Assembly: GCA_963693285.1 (NCBI GenBank)
Contig: OY848929.1
Coordinates: forward strand, 4,218,501-4,282,500
DNA: 64,000 nt
Direction: 5' to 3'
Source: Xestospongia muta
Taxonomy: Eukaryota > Porifera > Demospongiae > Haplosclerida > Petrosiidae
This document shows positions 25,301 through 48,879 of this stretch, piece by piece; the first letter of the stretch is position 1, and each line of letters starts with the position of its first letter. The position numbers were made by a program, and so were the translations under genes. Under the pieces are notes generated by a model. It searched no databases. It saw only the letters and a list, made by a program, of their open reading frames with translations, and was not told the origin of the DNA.

Positions 25301-26156
25301 CAGTCTTAACATAATGTAAACTATGTATTAGTACCATAATTAGTTGCTAGTCTTTGTGTATCCTTCATCAAGTTTAATATAGCAATTGACACAGCAATAG
25401 TCTTATGGATCATTGGTACACAAATTAAGTAGTTTTACAAAATATAAGCAGGCAAAGAGTTCTTCAGAGGCTCCTCTATGACACTAATGTCACTGAAGTA
25501 GTGGACCCATTGTAAACTGGTTCAACTGCTGGCAGCTCAACTATATATCAATGCTAAAATAAATCTATAGTTGTTTAACTAATTTAAAGTCACTTGAGTT
25601 GTATGGTTTCCTGATAACTAATTACTACTATGGTTCTGATAACCAATTACTATACTTTGTACATACAGATTACATTAAAGTCTATATATATACCTTCTTT
25701 GTTTTTAAGAGTGGATTTTAACTTATTGATCTCTGCTTCTTGTTGTTTAGACTTTTCCTTCATTAATTGTAACTCATCTGAAACAGCGTTTAATTCATGT
25801 GCCTCATCTCTTCTACTGATCTTGTAAACGTTATTACAGTCGACAGTCAATATCCTTTCATATTCCTCAGCTATTGTGTTCATACCAATAGCTGGCTTTC
25901 TCAGTGTTTCTATAATATCTTTTCTTGTAGCATTGGGATTAGTATCCAGCCACAATTCAAACATTTTAGTAGCTTTGAAACTACAGTCTTCATTCATCAC
26001 TCTAATAGCCTCTAATTTAGAGGTATCTAACTTCAGTAGTACACCAAACTTGTACCAATAAGCGTCAATTCTAACGTGCTCGATTAACTCATGAATAGGT
26101 GGTCTTGGGTTCAAAACTTCTTCAATGATAGATACAAATTCTCCTCCAACAGCCAT
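22056..26156 (-). CDS. Ras gene D: death domain-coiled coil-Ras fusion protein
   Basis: Same plan as gene B, about 404 residues. Exons: death domain plus coiled coil 25694-26156; coiled coil 25027-25110 and 24383-24469; first GTPase exon 23704-23798; then four internal GTPase exons and a last one ending at 22056. The start [20 protein letters not shown] and the domain are almost identical to B, but D has three more residues after the domain ([19 protein letters not shown]). The P-loop GTGGVGKSA keeps Gly at positions 12 and 13. The effector loop reads [12 protein letters not shown], with the usual Glu37 replaced by Gly. Switch II reads IYDSGGQE. G4 is ANKADL; G5 is EGSAKH. The tail is Lys/Arg-rich and ends CIIL. 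No Met precedes the P-loop. Altered effector binding is inferred from Ras structure knowledge. An intron holds a 45-bp minisatellite. Confidence 0.8.
22203..22370. repeat. Compound (GA)n(GGGA)n(GA)n tract at the last intron of Ras gene D
   Basis: About 40 GA units, then 11 GGGA units, then about 22 GA units. On the coding strand this is an uninterrupted pyrimidine run ending in CCTAG, the 3' splice site of the last exon. Confidence 0.95.
23249..23546. repeat. 45-bp minisatellite, about 6.6 copies, in a gene D intron
   Basis: Copies starting agacactaaaccacacccat begin at 23249, 23294, 23339, 23384, 23429, 23474 and 23519. The unit length is divisible by three, so open frames run through on both strands without meaning. 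Gene E has about 1.6 copies at the same intron position (29447-29520) and gene C only a fraction of one. Confidence 0.95.
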
Positions 26157-26385
26157 CAGTATTTGTCTGAAATTAAGTGGAAGTTGCGGTATGTGTGGGT
26201 AATAACATCCGTTTATTTGAAGCTTTTAATTATTAACAAAATTAATTTCATAGACAAACTTTAACAAAATGTCTTTAAATTCCAAAACAAGGAAATCTGT
26301 CCTCATCCTCTGTCGTTATTAAATTCTACAAATAGCAGGTTCTCTCGTTATTAAATTCTACAAATCGCAGGTTCTCCCACTTCTA

Positions 26386-26425
26386 ACTTACTGCTCATCC
26401 CTCAAGGGATGAGCTGTAAGTTAAT
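26386..26425. repeat. Inverted repeat, hairpin-forming
   Basis: Arms taacttac-tgctcatccc and gggatgagc-tgtaagtta flank a very short loop (tcaa), about 18 paired bases per arm. No gene on either side within 200 bp except the start of gene D. It is not followed by a T-run. Confidence 0.7.
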
Positions 26426-26784
26426 GAGGGAACTTGCGATTTCTTCTGGGACCCTCAGTTCAAGATCTAATTCTTTGCATGGAAGTCTGTGCTAAGAGAT
26501 GGTTCTCTAACTACTCTAAACTTCTTGACCATTTTGGAACCCCAATCCTCTCCTCTCGATATACCACCTCAAAAATAATCTTCCTCTACAAAATTATTTG
26601 TCACAAATGTTTTATTCACAAATCTGCAGTATCTTTTCTTCAATCATCTTAACATACACTGTGATCCTTTCATTTCTTTAATTTAAAGTCCCTGATATGC
26701 CACACAAGTGTATACTATAACTCTTTCTTTCCCAGCTCAATTAAGTTATGTAACTCTCTTACATCTTATATATCAAAGATTCAA

Positions 26785-26852
26785 ATTCAGAAAATCAACT
26801 AAAAAGTCAGCTACATCTAGATGTAACTGATTTTTTAGTTGATTTTCTGAAT
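26785..26852. repeat. 68-bp near-perfect palindrome
   Basis: The outer arms attcagaaaatcaactaaaa and ttttagttgattttctgaat are exact reverse complements. The centre acatctagatgt is itself palindromic, with a few mismatches between core and arms. No target-site duplication was obvious. It could be a minimal MITE-like element or a cruciform-forming sequence. Confidence 0.85.
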
Positions 26853-27555
26853 AATATAAGTCTATATTATTTTAACTATCTACTAATATTTGTAAAATTT
26901 CTATTATTATATCTATTATCTTTACTGTTTGGGGATTATATCAATGTTGAATAAAAATCTCAATTAAGCTATGGCATTCTCTGTCGGCTACCTAGATGCA
27001 GCCAAAAATAATATAATACTTAATAATATTAAAGGTTTAAAAGTTACTACTGGTTACCATGGGCTAAATGACCATCTCACATAAATCATGAAACTAAAAC
27101 CCTCACCTTTTGGGACATTTAAAATGTCTATGGTGATGTGTAACAATAGTGACAACTTGAGAGTATATCACAAAGTAGCTGGTCTTGTAATAAAGCAATC
27201 TTCTATGGCCCGACTAATGGATTAGATCTGGCTCATAAGAGTGACAACAACTTCTGTAATGATCAGTGCATAAATTATCAATTGATCAATATACATTTCT
27301 ATATCATGATGATATTTGTTAATTCAATGAAATATTGTTATTAACTACTTCAAAAATTATTGTATAATTAATATTATAGTTCTAATTTACATGAAAAAAC
27401 AAAATTAATAGAAATAGGATAGGAGCAAAACAAACAATATATAATGTAGAAAAGAGCTAGACTACTGCTAGGAAGAAATAACAAAGAAATATAAAATTAC
27501 CACAGAGTGATATCATTAAGTTTGGTATGGTTATGTTCAGTTATGACAAAACACA

Positions 27556-27640
27556 GTTTTCTTTTAGCTTTGTCCTTTTTGGAACTAGGAAGTTTTGAAA
27601 TTTGCGCATTACTAGAACCAAAATCATGAATTGTACTCCA
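27556..27640 (-). pseudogene. Remnant of a Ras last exon
   Basis: On the plus strand, tgtcctttttggaactagga and the following bases match the end of the last exons of genes D and E (the KPPSSKKDK region). The copy has substitutions and an inserted base, lacks the CAAX end and breaks off after about 85 bp. It marks another incomplete duplication. Confidence 0.7.
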
Positions 27641-28246
27641 ACAGACATCATAATCTATAGTAATCAGCCCCTCCCTTCAATTATGATAAACGCCCACTCA
27701 ACTAGATTACGTTAACCAGAGGGCAGTCTTAAACACGTGTACGTGTGATATTGTTTCGAGGGGCACACCCCAAATGTCTGGGTCTGGGGACAAGATGATT
27801 ACTAAAGACATACGACGCTAATGAACATGAGTTACTTAATTTACTTAATAATATCATTATATGTAATATGTCATGAAAATATTGGCAAATTCCAAAATAT
27901 TATAAAATACTGTCATTAACTACTTTCAAAGAATTATCATAATACAAATTAATATCATTGTTCTAGTTCACACAAAACAAAATTAATAGAAATAGGATAG
28001 GAGGAAAAACAAACAAAACAAGATGTATATGTAAGGCAGAATAGAGCTAAGACTACTGCCAGAAAGAGATAGCAAAGAAATATAAGATTAACACAGAGTG
28101 ATTTATTGGTGTAGAAAATAAACAAAATTATGCATACACCCACACAAATTAACAAACAGCCACACCCATTCCTCCTTTCACTAATTGTGTGTATTAGCTG
28201 TAGTTATATTAGTGTATATATAATTACAATTAATTACGATAAAAGT

Positions 28247-29769
<1,523 letters not shown>

Positions 29770-30351
29770 GGCAGCAAGAAACCCTGAGAGAAAACAAGAA
29801 AATTAGGTGAACAGAATTTCATGTACACAACATAATAACTTTTGAATTATAATAATATACTTGTCTATTATCTACAAACCTACAGTCACTGCTCTAAATA
29901 CGAACATAATTAAACCTAATTATTTGAAGACCTTGTTTCAAGGGCCATTAATTAGTTAGTATTACTAAATATTAGTTGACCTCAGAGAATTTATATACAC
30001 GTATTATACAATCCAAACTAATATTATCATATTTATAATATCACTTAGGACAAACAACGCACACCCAAACACTGTCAAAACGTTACCTTAAGCGATGGAC
30101 TATATTGGTCTCGCTGTATTCTCGAACGAACAAAACAACGTCTGTGTCACTTAGTGCAAGCCTACCTTCTCAAAAAAAGCCAGCCCACATCACAAACATT
30201 GCTTAGTCCGTATCTATTTATAGATCAAAACTGTGTTACTAAATTTAGAACAAGTCGTGTAGCGGAAATACACAAGCGGGCTATGAATAATATTAATAAT
30301 TAATAATAATAATATTAATAATTATTATTATTATGCAAGACAATATCTAAT
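29770..30351. other. Upstream region of Ras gene E and 3' flank of NADSYN1
   Basis: Both neighbours read leftward, so this interval holds the promoter and 5' leader of gene E and the 3' UTR of NADSYN1. An AT-only stretch of ATT/AAT triplets lies at about 30286-30333. No further gene recognised. Confidence 0.6.
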
Positions 30352-34092
<3,741 letters not shown>

Positions 34093-34328
34093 CTTTATAA
34101 TACAGTAAAAATATCAAGGGTTACATATGGGTGGAGCTAAAAAAGGCAACACCCACTCGTTCGTCATAATGCACAACTATAGTAAACTATGCTATAGTCT
34201 ATAGTCTGGCGTTACCGCCCCTTTGCTATAGACTATGCGAACCCACTTTTTCTGCAGGAAGTCTACTCAGCACCATTCTGATCGCACAGTCGTTAAGAGT
34301 AAAAGGTAGAGTAGGCAAGATTAAAATA
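34093..34328. promoter_or_regulatory. Bidirectional promoter between NADSYN1 and the Bcl-2 family gene
   Basis: 236 bp separate the divergent start codons. The centre has an inverted repeat, ctatagtctatagtc against gctatagactatgc, with a short GC-rich spacer (about 34192-34240), which could bind a dimeric factor. The regulatory role is inferred from position. Confidence 0.55.
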
Positions 34329-35277
34329 ATGGCATCAAATGTTTTAACTGTATCTACTGTGCCATTACAAGAAGACAATTCACTCTCAGAAGATGACCAA
34401 TTCATGGATATGTCTCGACAAATAGCTGGGTTCTTTGTAGATTTGTACTTGAACGAGGAACAAAGGAAAGAAATTGACATCTTACCAAGAAGACCAGACG
34501 ACAGTCGAGCTAAAGCTGTTCCTCTTTCAAGAAGTGAAGAGGACATGTTAGCAGAAGGAGATGATCAGATAGCTATTGAAGTATGTCACTTAATTTTATG
34601 TTGTTTACTTATTATTTTTTGCTTAGGTTGCACGTAGACTGAGAGAGTTGGGAGACAAGATTAATGAGCAGATCAAAGCAGAATTAGATCAGACATTTAA
34701 AGAACTTTATCGTGAGAAATCTATTTGGGAGATTGGATATGGACAATTTCAAGTAGCCTGTCGAGGGATATTGAGCACCTGTCAGGTATAATCCTTGTTA
34801 GTACTAAACTGGTTAATCATAATGTTTCTTTTTATTTCAGGGTGCCTTACAAACAGGATGGGACCAAATGAGTGTGGTTTATATTGTTACAAGTAGATTG
34901 GTGGGTGAGCTCCGACGTCAGCAAGGAGCACGAGGAGGTTTACGTGAGAGACAAATGCAAGGGTTTCCTGGAAATTTCATGAGAGACTCTGGGCTCCTAG
35001 AATGGATAGACCAACAAGGTGGCCTGGTAAGTACAATGTTTAGCTAGTACTTTTGTAGCAACTACGTGAGAACATGGTCATTATGATGTTATGTTGTTAA
35101 AGACAGTTTGATTTGTGCTCACATTTCATAACCTATAACTCTCTCAATTTTAATACAAAATATTGCAAAGTATACACATATTAGTTAATATGTACTCTAT
35201 TCCTCTCATAATAGGATCATGTCTGCAATGCTCCAACTGGTCAAAGGAAAGCAGACATTAAGGAAACTGAAGTATAA
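34329..35277 (+). CDS. Bcl-2 family protein, BAK/BAX-like
   Basis: Four exons (34329-34580, 34627-34785, 34841-35026, 35215-35277) give 219 residues. The Bcl-2 fold is indicated by a BH3-like VARRLRELGDKINEQ at about residues 85-99 (the L-x3-G-D core), a BH1-like GWDQMSVVYIVTSRLVGEL around 140-160, and a BH2-like LLEWIDQQGGL near 190-200. An N-terminal helix with SRQIAGFFVDLYL fits the BH4-equivalent position. The family controls mitochondrial outer-membrane permeability in apoptosis. Oddities: the conserved NWGR of BH1 is GWDQ, and the last exon (DHVCNAPTGQRK, ending KETEV) has no hydrophobic tail anchor, so this form would be soluble or need an alternative last exon. Pro- or anti-apoptotic type cannot be decided by eye. 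Confidence 0.85.
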
Positions 35278-35673
35278 GTGACTTGACCATTCTTCATTAA
35301 CTATACAATACACTTATAATGACAATGAAATAATGAATAATTTTAATAATGCTGTGTCGTCGTTTTAATAGAAAGTCTAGATCAGCATACCAAGAAATAC
35401 CTTAGGGTCAAATTCTGCCAACTCAACATAACCACTGATGTTAGCACATACTCAAATCACATGTTCTATTTTGTAATACTACATTATGTATTACACGTTT
35501 TAGTTAGCCTGCAGTTACCATTGAAGATAAGATGATGTTTTTAGCAAAAATATAATATGTATTGCGCTTAACATTATGTACATATTGAATAGAGTCGTGT
35601 ATGATTTACAAATGATAGTAAAGAACTGTTTAATAACAGCAGATATTGAATCTGATTGATAGTGCAATCTACC
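35278..35673. other. Convergent gap between the Bcl-2 family gene and the coiled-coil gene
   Basis: Two 3' UTRs meet here. No hydrophobic exon that could supply an alternative tail anchor for the Bcl-2 family gene was recognised on the plus strand. AT-rich, with no repeats of note. Confidence 0.55.
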
Positions 35674-38600
35674 TCACATTGCAACATCTCCAGTGTGTGT
35701 ATATAACAAGTGTTGACCCAATAACATATGAAGAGGAGAATGAGAACAGAGTCGTCCACCACAACGACCGAGGGTAGAATTGACACCCACCAAAACAATA
35801 AACAGTAGGAAGATAAGAAGAAGAAAGAAGAGACCCCAAACACTAGCTTTTAGAGTAGAATAGAGAAGATTAGCAAGTAAAGGCATACATCCCCTGAGAG
35901 AAAGAGAGAGAGAGAGTGAATTATATCATAGTGTACTCTATTAGAATGATAAGAGTGACATGTACCTTTTTGGTGTAACTGGTGGAATGTTATCCCTACT
36001 ACAATTAGAGAGCAAGAGTTAACAATTGATTATAATTGGTTACTTACAACACTTGTAGTCGAGAAAGTGGTTTTCTTCGATATACGACACTATAAAGTAA
36101 CAATTCAATGTTATATGAAATACTCCAGTCTCCTCACTTTTCTACTGGTATTTGTTGAACTCTAATACACTCTTCTTGTACTAAGAACGGTTCTAACTTT
36201 TCTTCCTCAGAGATTGGGGTACTCTCTCGTGATCCATCCTTAATAGGAGTTGATTCCCTACTTTGAGGTGCTTGTACACGTTCCAATTGTTCTCTGGTCA
36301 CATGATAATCATATGATCATAACAATTAAGACTTACCGAAGATGAACTACTTCTGATTGTAGGGCATGATAATCTGATAAGGTGGGAGGAGCAGACTCAT
36401 TACTAAATCCACTATAAAAACCACTATCAGTAGGAGATGTGGCCAAAGACAATACACAATCATCTTGTTTGTTATGTAAGAGAAAGTCGTCCGTTTGTAT
36501 TCCAGTATTATTAGTTGACTACACAAAGAAATAAGAACTCAATAGAACAATAAAATAAGAACTTTGTATAAATAAAATAGTCATAACTGTATTACATTCT
36601 TGTGTAATGGAAATAACAATCTGTCAATAGTTAAGAAGAGCCACCCAAACATGTAAATAACTTTGCCATTTTAAATACTATGCACATTATAACAACACTC
36701 AATACATTAACTTACCACTCTCCTGTAGACCAATTGATCTAGTGGGCTCAATACTTCTTCTACTCCACCCTCTTGACTAGTAGAACTACATATATATACA
36801 TGAATGACCACACAGACATCTTTTGCACTGACCATAGTGTTCCAGTAGATGGTTCTGATGTGAGGAGTAGATGAACATCACTGGGAGCACCAACAAGAGA
36901 TGACTCATCATTACCACAGACTTTATCAGGTACCTGTTCCTCAGTATCCTATAGAAATGAATCATTTACTAAATAGTGAAAATATTACATTAATAAAGGG
37001 AGGTAAACCATCAATATCAAATAGACAAATGCCATACTTAAAAGAATATGTGCTAGTCCATATAAGGAAGTTGAATTTGAATAACTTAAGTTCAGCCAAC
37101 ACAATAGATTTGGTATTAACTTTTACAATATGCTTACAATTTTTCCCAATCTTTCTTGGAGCTGACGACAAAGCTCTTTTAGTTCTTCATTTTCTTTTTT
37201 CAATCTTTCCACTTCCTCAGCTAATTTCTGAGCTCTTTGACGATCACGCCGTTTTGTTGTTTCTAATTTACGCAGCTTTGCTTCAAACACATCATCAACA
37301 TCTTCTTTAGTATTAACAAAACTTTCTGTTTTGTTTTTTTCTCCAGGACCCACACTAGTGAGTGGTGTATCAATAAGATCTGATAATTCTTTACGCATCA
37401 AAGAAGCCTTCTGTTCAAATTTACTTTTCTAATGAGAGAGAGAGAGAGAGAGAGGTGTTGATTATGACATGACACTGTTTGCTTTCTTTGCATTAATAAA
37501 CACGTGACAAAAGTACAACATTAAAACCACCAGTTTAATGTAGCACCATCTACCCAGAGACAGTTAAAGATATTCAGATATTCAGTCAAACATAACAACA
37601 ATCGTATTATTATTCTCTCCAAACTTGTGTATTCAAATTACTAAATTCTTTATATAAATGACAATATTTCAACTCACAGACTGAGCTACTATATCTGAAA
37701 ATTCCAGTCCTTTTCCTTTTTCCTCTGCTAATGAGTCCATAATTTCTTCCATTGAAGAGTTAGCCACTGTCATAGGAGACATACTATCAGCTATACCACT
37801 CTGAGCCAACTCTTCATGCAGTGACGGTGCCAGAGGACGAAATGGAGTACTTGAGTTAGGTTGTTCTGAGAGACGATGATGTAGACTACTGTTCTCAAGA
37901 CGTAACTCTTCAATAGTTTCAGTTGTATTGGTTAGTTCTTGTTGTAAACTAATTGTTTCATAGTTTTGCTCATCCAAGTGAGCAGCCAGTGAAGCACATT
38001 CTTTTTCTACTTCAGCAATACGTTCCTGTAAATAGTTAAATAGTTGGGATGACTGGTAAATAATTTAGCTTACCTCTTTTTTTGAGAGTAAATGTTGTAA
38101 AGATCTGTTTTCTTGTTCTAGTTCATCTTTGTCCGAATGAAAAGATGTCAACTGATTCTGTAATTCACTAATTTCTGACTGTAAGTCTAGAATTTCTTGT
38201 TGCTGAGGCAGATACATAAAGACAGTAGCAGTCAATATAAACTGGTACTTTACTTACCATTGTATCTATAATTTCTTTCAATTCTGAGGATTGCTTTTCA
38301 TCTTCTATCACTAAAAAGAAAAAAGATTCAGATGAGATGCAATATTTAACTAACATTTTTGAGACAATTCAGTATTTTCTTTCTTGATAACATCCAGTTG
38401 ATTTAATGTCTGTTGTTGACTACAAGAAATATGACCAACAAAAACACTTAATAAAGTACCTTTTAAGTTTTAAATTAAGGTCAGAATTTGTAACATGAAC
38501 TTGACGAGCAGCTTCTTCGATACTTTCCATCTGAGCTGATTAGTAAAGATTACATTTACAAATGATATCCTAACCTGCTCTAAAAGGTGCTGGTTACGTT

Positions 38601-39389
38601 CTTGTAAACGTTTGTTATCAAGTTGAAGATCAGAGACAGTATTAATTAACTGAGTATAATCCCTAAATAAATGAAAGTAATGACTTTCTAATGGAGATTT
38701 GACTCACGCTTCATTTGCTGAGGATCTTCCTCCAGTTGTCTCAAAGCTTTCTTGAACTAAAGGACAATCATATGCATATGCACTAACTCTGACAATTATA
38801 AACTTACACAATGAACTCCGTACACCATCTTGACTCTAAAATATAAAGCAGATATCGATAACTACACGTAAATACCAGAACACACCTCTTCCTCTTCTAA
38901 AGAAATCTGACTAAGTTCCAAAGAATGTGCACTATTGGGACTCTCTGATCGACTACGTACATCCCTCACCCAATTACGTATCACATGATTATAGGAGGTC
39001 TCATCAATTTCCCCATTGACAGAATGATTAACTAACATACATCGGAGTAGATCTAAGTTATATTGTGCTTCGTGGACCTGAAATACAATATAGTAGAAAG
39101 ATAGTATGACAATGTCTTACACTGTCATCTGAGTCATAAACATCTTCGCCTTTTTGTGGGGAGTTAGGTAGCATTTGTTGAATGTAATTCACTAGTGAGT
39201 CTACGTTAGCAAACCCAGTGTCGTTGATATTACATTCTTTAAAAAGTAAATTAAATATCTCTTCTTCTTTCTTGACAGGACTAATGTCTTCATGTACAAT
39301 ACCCTGATCAATGGAGTCCTAATACAACATAAATTAGTACGTTTAGCTGGCATTTATAATCTTACTGTGAGAGAGTTTACTTCATTCAT
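35674..39389 (-). CDS. Coiled-coil protein with C-terminal membrane anchor, IRAG2/KASH5-like
   Basis: About 15 exons. The start MNEVNSLTDSIDQGIVHED leads to an EF-hand-like helical segment (IFNLLFKECNINDTGFANVD, then SLVNYIQQML) and a segment with NHVIRNWVRDV. Several hundred residues of coiled coil follow, such as KLAEEVERLKKENEELKELC preceded by a TTKRRDRQRAQ basic stretch. A Ser/Thr-rich linker leads to one membrane helix near the end (VWGLFFLLLIFLLFIVLVGV) and a lumenal tail of about 37 residues with two Cys and several His, ending GDVAM. This order resembles KASH5 (CCDC155) and IRAG2/LRMP, which sit in the ER or outer nuclear membrane. The tail lacks the terminal PPPX of classical KASH peptides, so nuclear tethering is not shown. 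The name is tentative. Two 3' splice sites use CT microsatellites (about 35896 and 37434). Confidence 0.6.
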
Positions 39390-39599
39390 ATTTCTAAATG
39401 ACAATAAAACAATCGAGTAACGAGAAAACTGACAGCTCAAGGGCTAGGTCAGGGAGGAGCATGTGGTTAATTGAGTAGCGTCGTTAATAAAATTCGATTG
39501 CCCGCCGTACTTATCTTTGATTGGTCAGTTTACGAACTGACAACTGAGCATGCGCAAAACACGTGCTACATGAACAATTCGTGAAGAAGGTATCCTGGT
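39390..39599. promoter_or_regulatory. Bidirectional promoter between the coiled-coil gene and RRP1
   Basis: 210 bp separate divergent starts. Near 39547-39564 the sequence gagcatgcgcaaaacacgtg combines an NRF1-like half site (GCATGCGC) with a CACGTG E-box, elements typical of housekeeping promoters. Binding is inferred from the motifs only. Confidence 0.55.
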
Positions 39600-40893
39600 A
39601 TGGCTACACCAGAAGTTCAGTTAGCGAGGAGACTAGCTAGTAACGACTATAAGACGAGAAAAAAGGCTGAAAAAGCCTTGAAGAAATGGCTCGGTGCAAA
39701 GGCACTCAAAGGCATGAAAGAAGTAGAGATACAAAGATTATGGAAAGGGTTGTTTGCTTGTATGTTCATGAGTGACAAACCATTAGTACAGGTATATATG
39801 CACAACTACTCTATAATCACTTTAATTATATTCTTTGATTTAGGAACAGTTAGCTACAGATTTAGCATCACTGATTCACTTGTTCTCTAATTATGAGCAA
39901 GGTACAATTGATTACGATATTTCGTATATTCATTGTCTAAACTATCCTATTTATTCAGGTATGCTCTTCTGTAAGATATTCTTTGATACTATAGCAAGAG
40001 AATGGCACGGCATTGATCGACTAAGATTGGACAAGTATTATATGGTACATCTCCTGTTGTACTAGAACTTATCTCTTATATCAATCAGTTTATCCGTAGG
40101 TTTGTTAAAGAATCATTTATATATCTTCAGGCTCAAGGCTGGCCAGAAAGGTAAAGAATATTTTTATTATATTATAATAATATATAGTTGTACTTTGTAA
40201 TAGTGGAGCTCAACGATTAATGGAGGCCATTGTTAGCCAACACGAAGAGGTAAACAGATTATAAGTGTGTATGTACATCACACACCATTTTCCTTCTATC
40301 ATGCTAAGTGTCCAGGTATTATCCATCATATCAGTGAACTATTTCTACCAGAGATCTCAAACCTACATACAAAGGTATTATAATCTATAACAATATCTCT
40401 TTGTATATCTTATTGTGTCAAGGTCTCAGAGTCAACCACACTACTTCTATTGGAACCATGGATACAGTTGGTGGCTTCATCAAGAGAGTAAGTAGGAATG
40501 ATTAATATCACATGACTGAATAACTGATCACATGACAATAACATCACATGACTGAATAACTAATATCATATGACTTGTCTTAGTTCTGTTCTAGTTGAAT
40601 CTATTAAAACTGGCATCTTAGACAGATTGGTACATGGTCACAAAATAAAGGTAAAAATGTACTTGGTACTCACCATACTTTGCTGTGTTCATTATTCATT
40701 CAGAGATTATCAATAAATTGGTCTGAATTAGAAAAGTTGATAACAACATGGTCAAGTAAACCAGAAACATTAGCAAGAAACAGAAAAATTCTGCACCAGT
40801 TTTTGAAACAGTAAATAATACAAGTCTAAAAATTATGTCTCCATTTCATTACATAGAATCAAAGAGAAAGCCACACCCCCATCCTCATCATGA
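39600..40893 (+). CDS. RRP1: Ribosomal RNA processing protein 1 (Nop52 family), short form
   Basis: Nucleolar protein of 60S subunit maturation. The start at 39600 (MATPEVQLARRLASNDYKTR) and the next residues, EIQRLWKGLFACMFMSDKPL and REWHGIDRLRLDKYYM, are family signatures. About nine small exons follow, with LQAQGWPE, LFLPEISNLHTK and RLSINWSELEKLITTW. The last intron donor is AAACA|GTAAAT and the final exon reads IKEKATPPSSS and stop. The total is about 260 residues, covering only the conserved helical domain; the basic tail of vertebrate RRP1 is absent. It lies head to head with the coiled-coil gene and tail to tail with the MYPT gene. Confidence 0.88.
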
Positions 40894-41291
40894 CCGGTGC
40901 TGTCAAACTCACATTAATTTATATGTATATATTCAATATTGAATCTAAAGAGAGTTTGTAAGAAATATATATCATTACACTAATATTGAAAGTGAAAATG
41001 AGGAGGGAATGCAAGATCTCCTCATTAATTAATTAATAATAAGACGCGTATTAATGGAAAAGTGAGTACAGTAATAAATTATATTATTATAACTACATAT
41101 TTCACACACGGACACACATAATAGTAACAATGAGATCAATAGAGATTGGTTATTATTAATAATTATTAACTAGTAGGGGCAAAGTCACCCTACCCCATTA
41201 CACAATTTTACATAAAGACAATGATAAAATAGTTCTCCCAGTTGATTGACATAATTATGATTTTAATAATGCTCTTTTCCTAATACTATTA
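40894..41291. other. Convergent gap between RRP1 and the MYPT gene
   Basis: AT-rich 3' UTR sequence of both genes, with no conserved frame. taattaattaataataag-type low-complexity sequence near 41022-41045 and 41150-41170. Confidence 0.6.
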
Positions 41292-48797
<7,506 letters not shown>

Positions 48798-48879
48798 GTT
48801 TACGGAATCTGTTTAAAAGTGGGCGGATGAGTATACGGACATATGGTTGCCAAGCAACCTAACAAGAGACTTGAGTTTC
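48798..48879. promoter_or_regulatory. Bidirectional promoter between MYPT and SAXO4, with an X-box
   Basis: 82 bp separate the divergent starts. At 48846-48858 lies gttgccaagcaac, a full match to the RFX X-box pattern (GTTGCC, one spacer base, AGCAAC), 21 bp before the SAXO4 start codon. RFX factors drive ciliary genes in animals, and SAXO4 is an axonemal protein. The regulatory role is inferred from the motif and position. Confidence 0.6.

Larger units (their letters stand above)
26157..28246. other. Intergenic region between genes D and E
   Basis: No intact gene. It contains a 30-bp tandem duplication (about 26312-26375), a hairpin (26386-26425), a 68-bp near-perfect palindrome (26785-26852), a remnant of a Ras last exon (27556-27640) and the duplicated blocks 27045-27340 and 27655-28110 shared with the B-C and C-D gaps. 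Confidence 0.65.

Noticed and set aside
35674..35886. Classical KASH peptide at the end of the coiled-coil gene
   Set aside because: The lumenal tail lacks the terminal PPPX, so only a resemblance to KASH5/IRAG2 is claimed.
36900..37310. Plus-strand frame of 136 codons
   Set aside because: Overlaps, on the opposite strand, the coiled-coil exons of the tail-anchored gene; no homology recognised.
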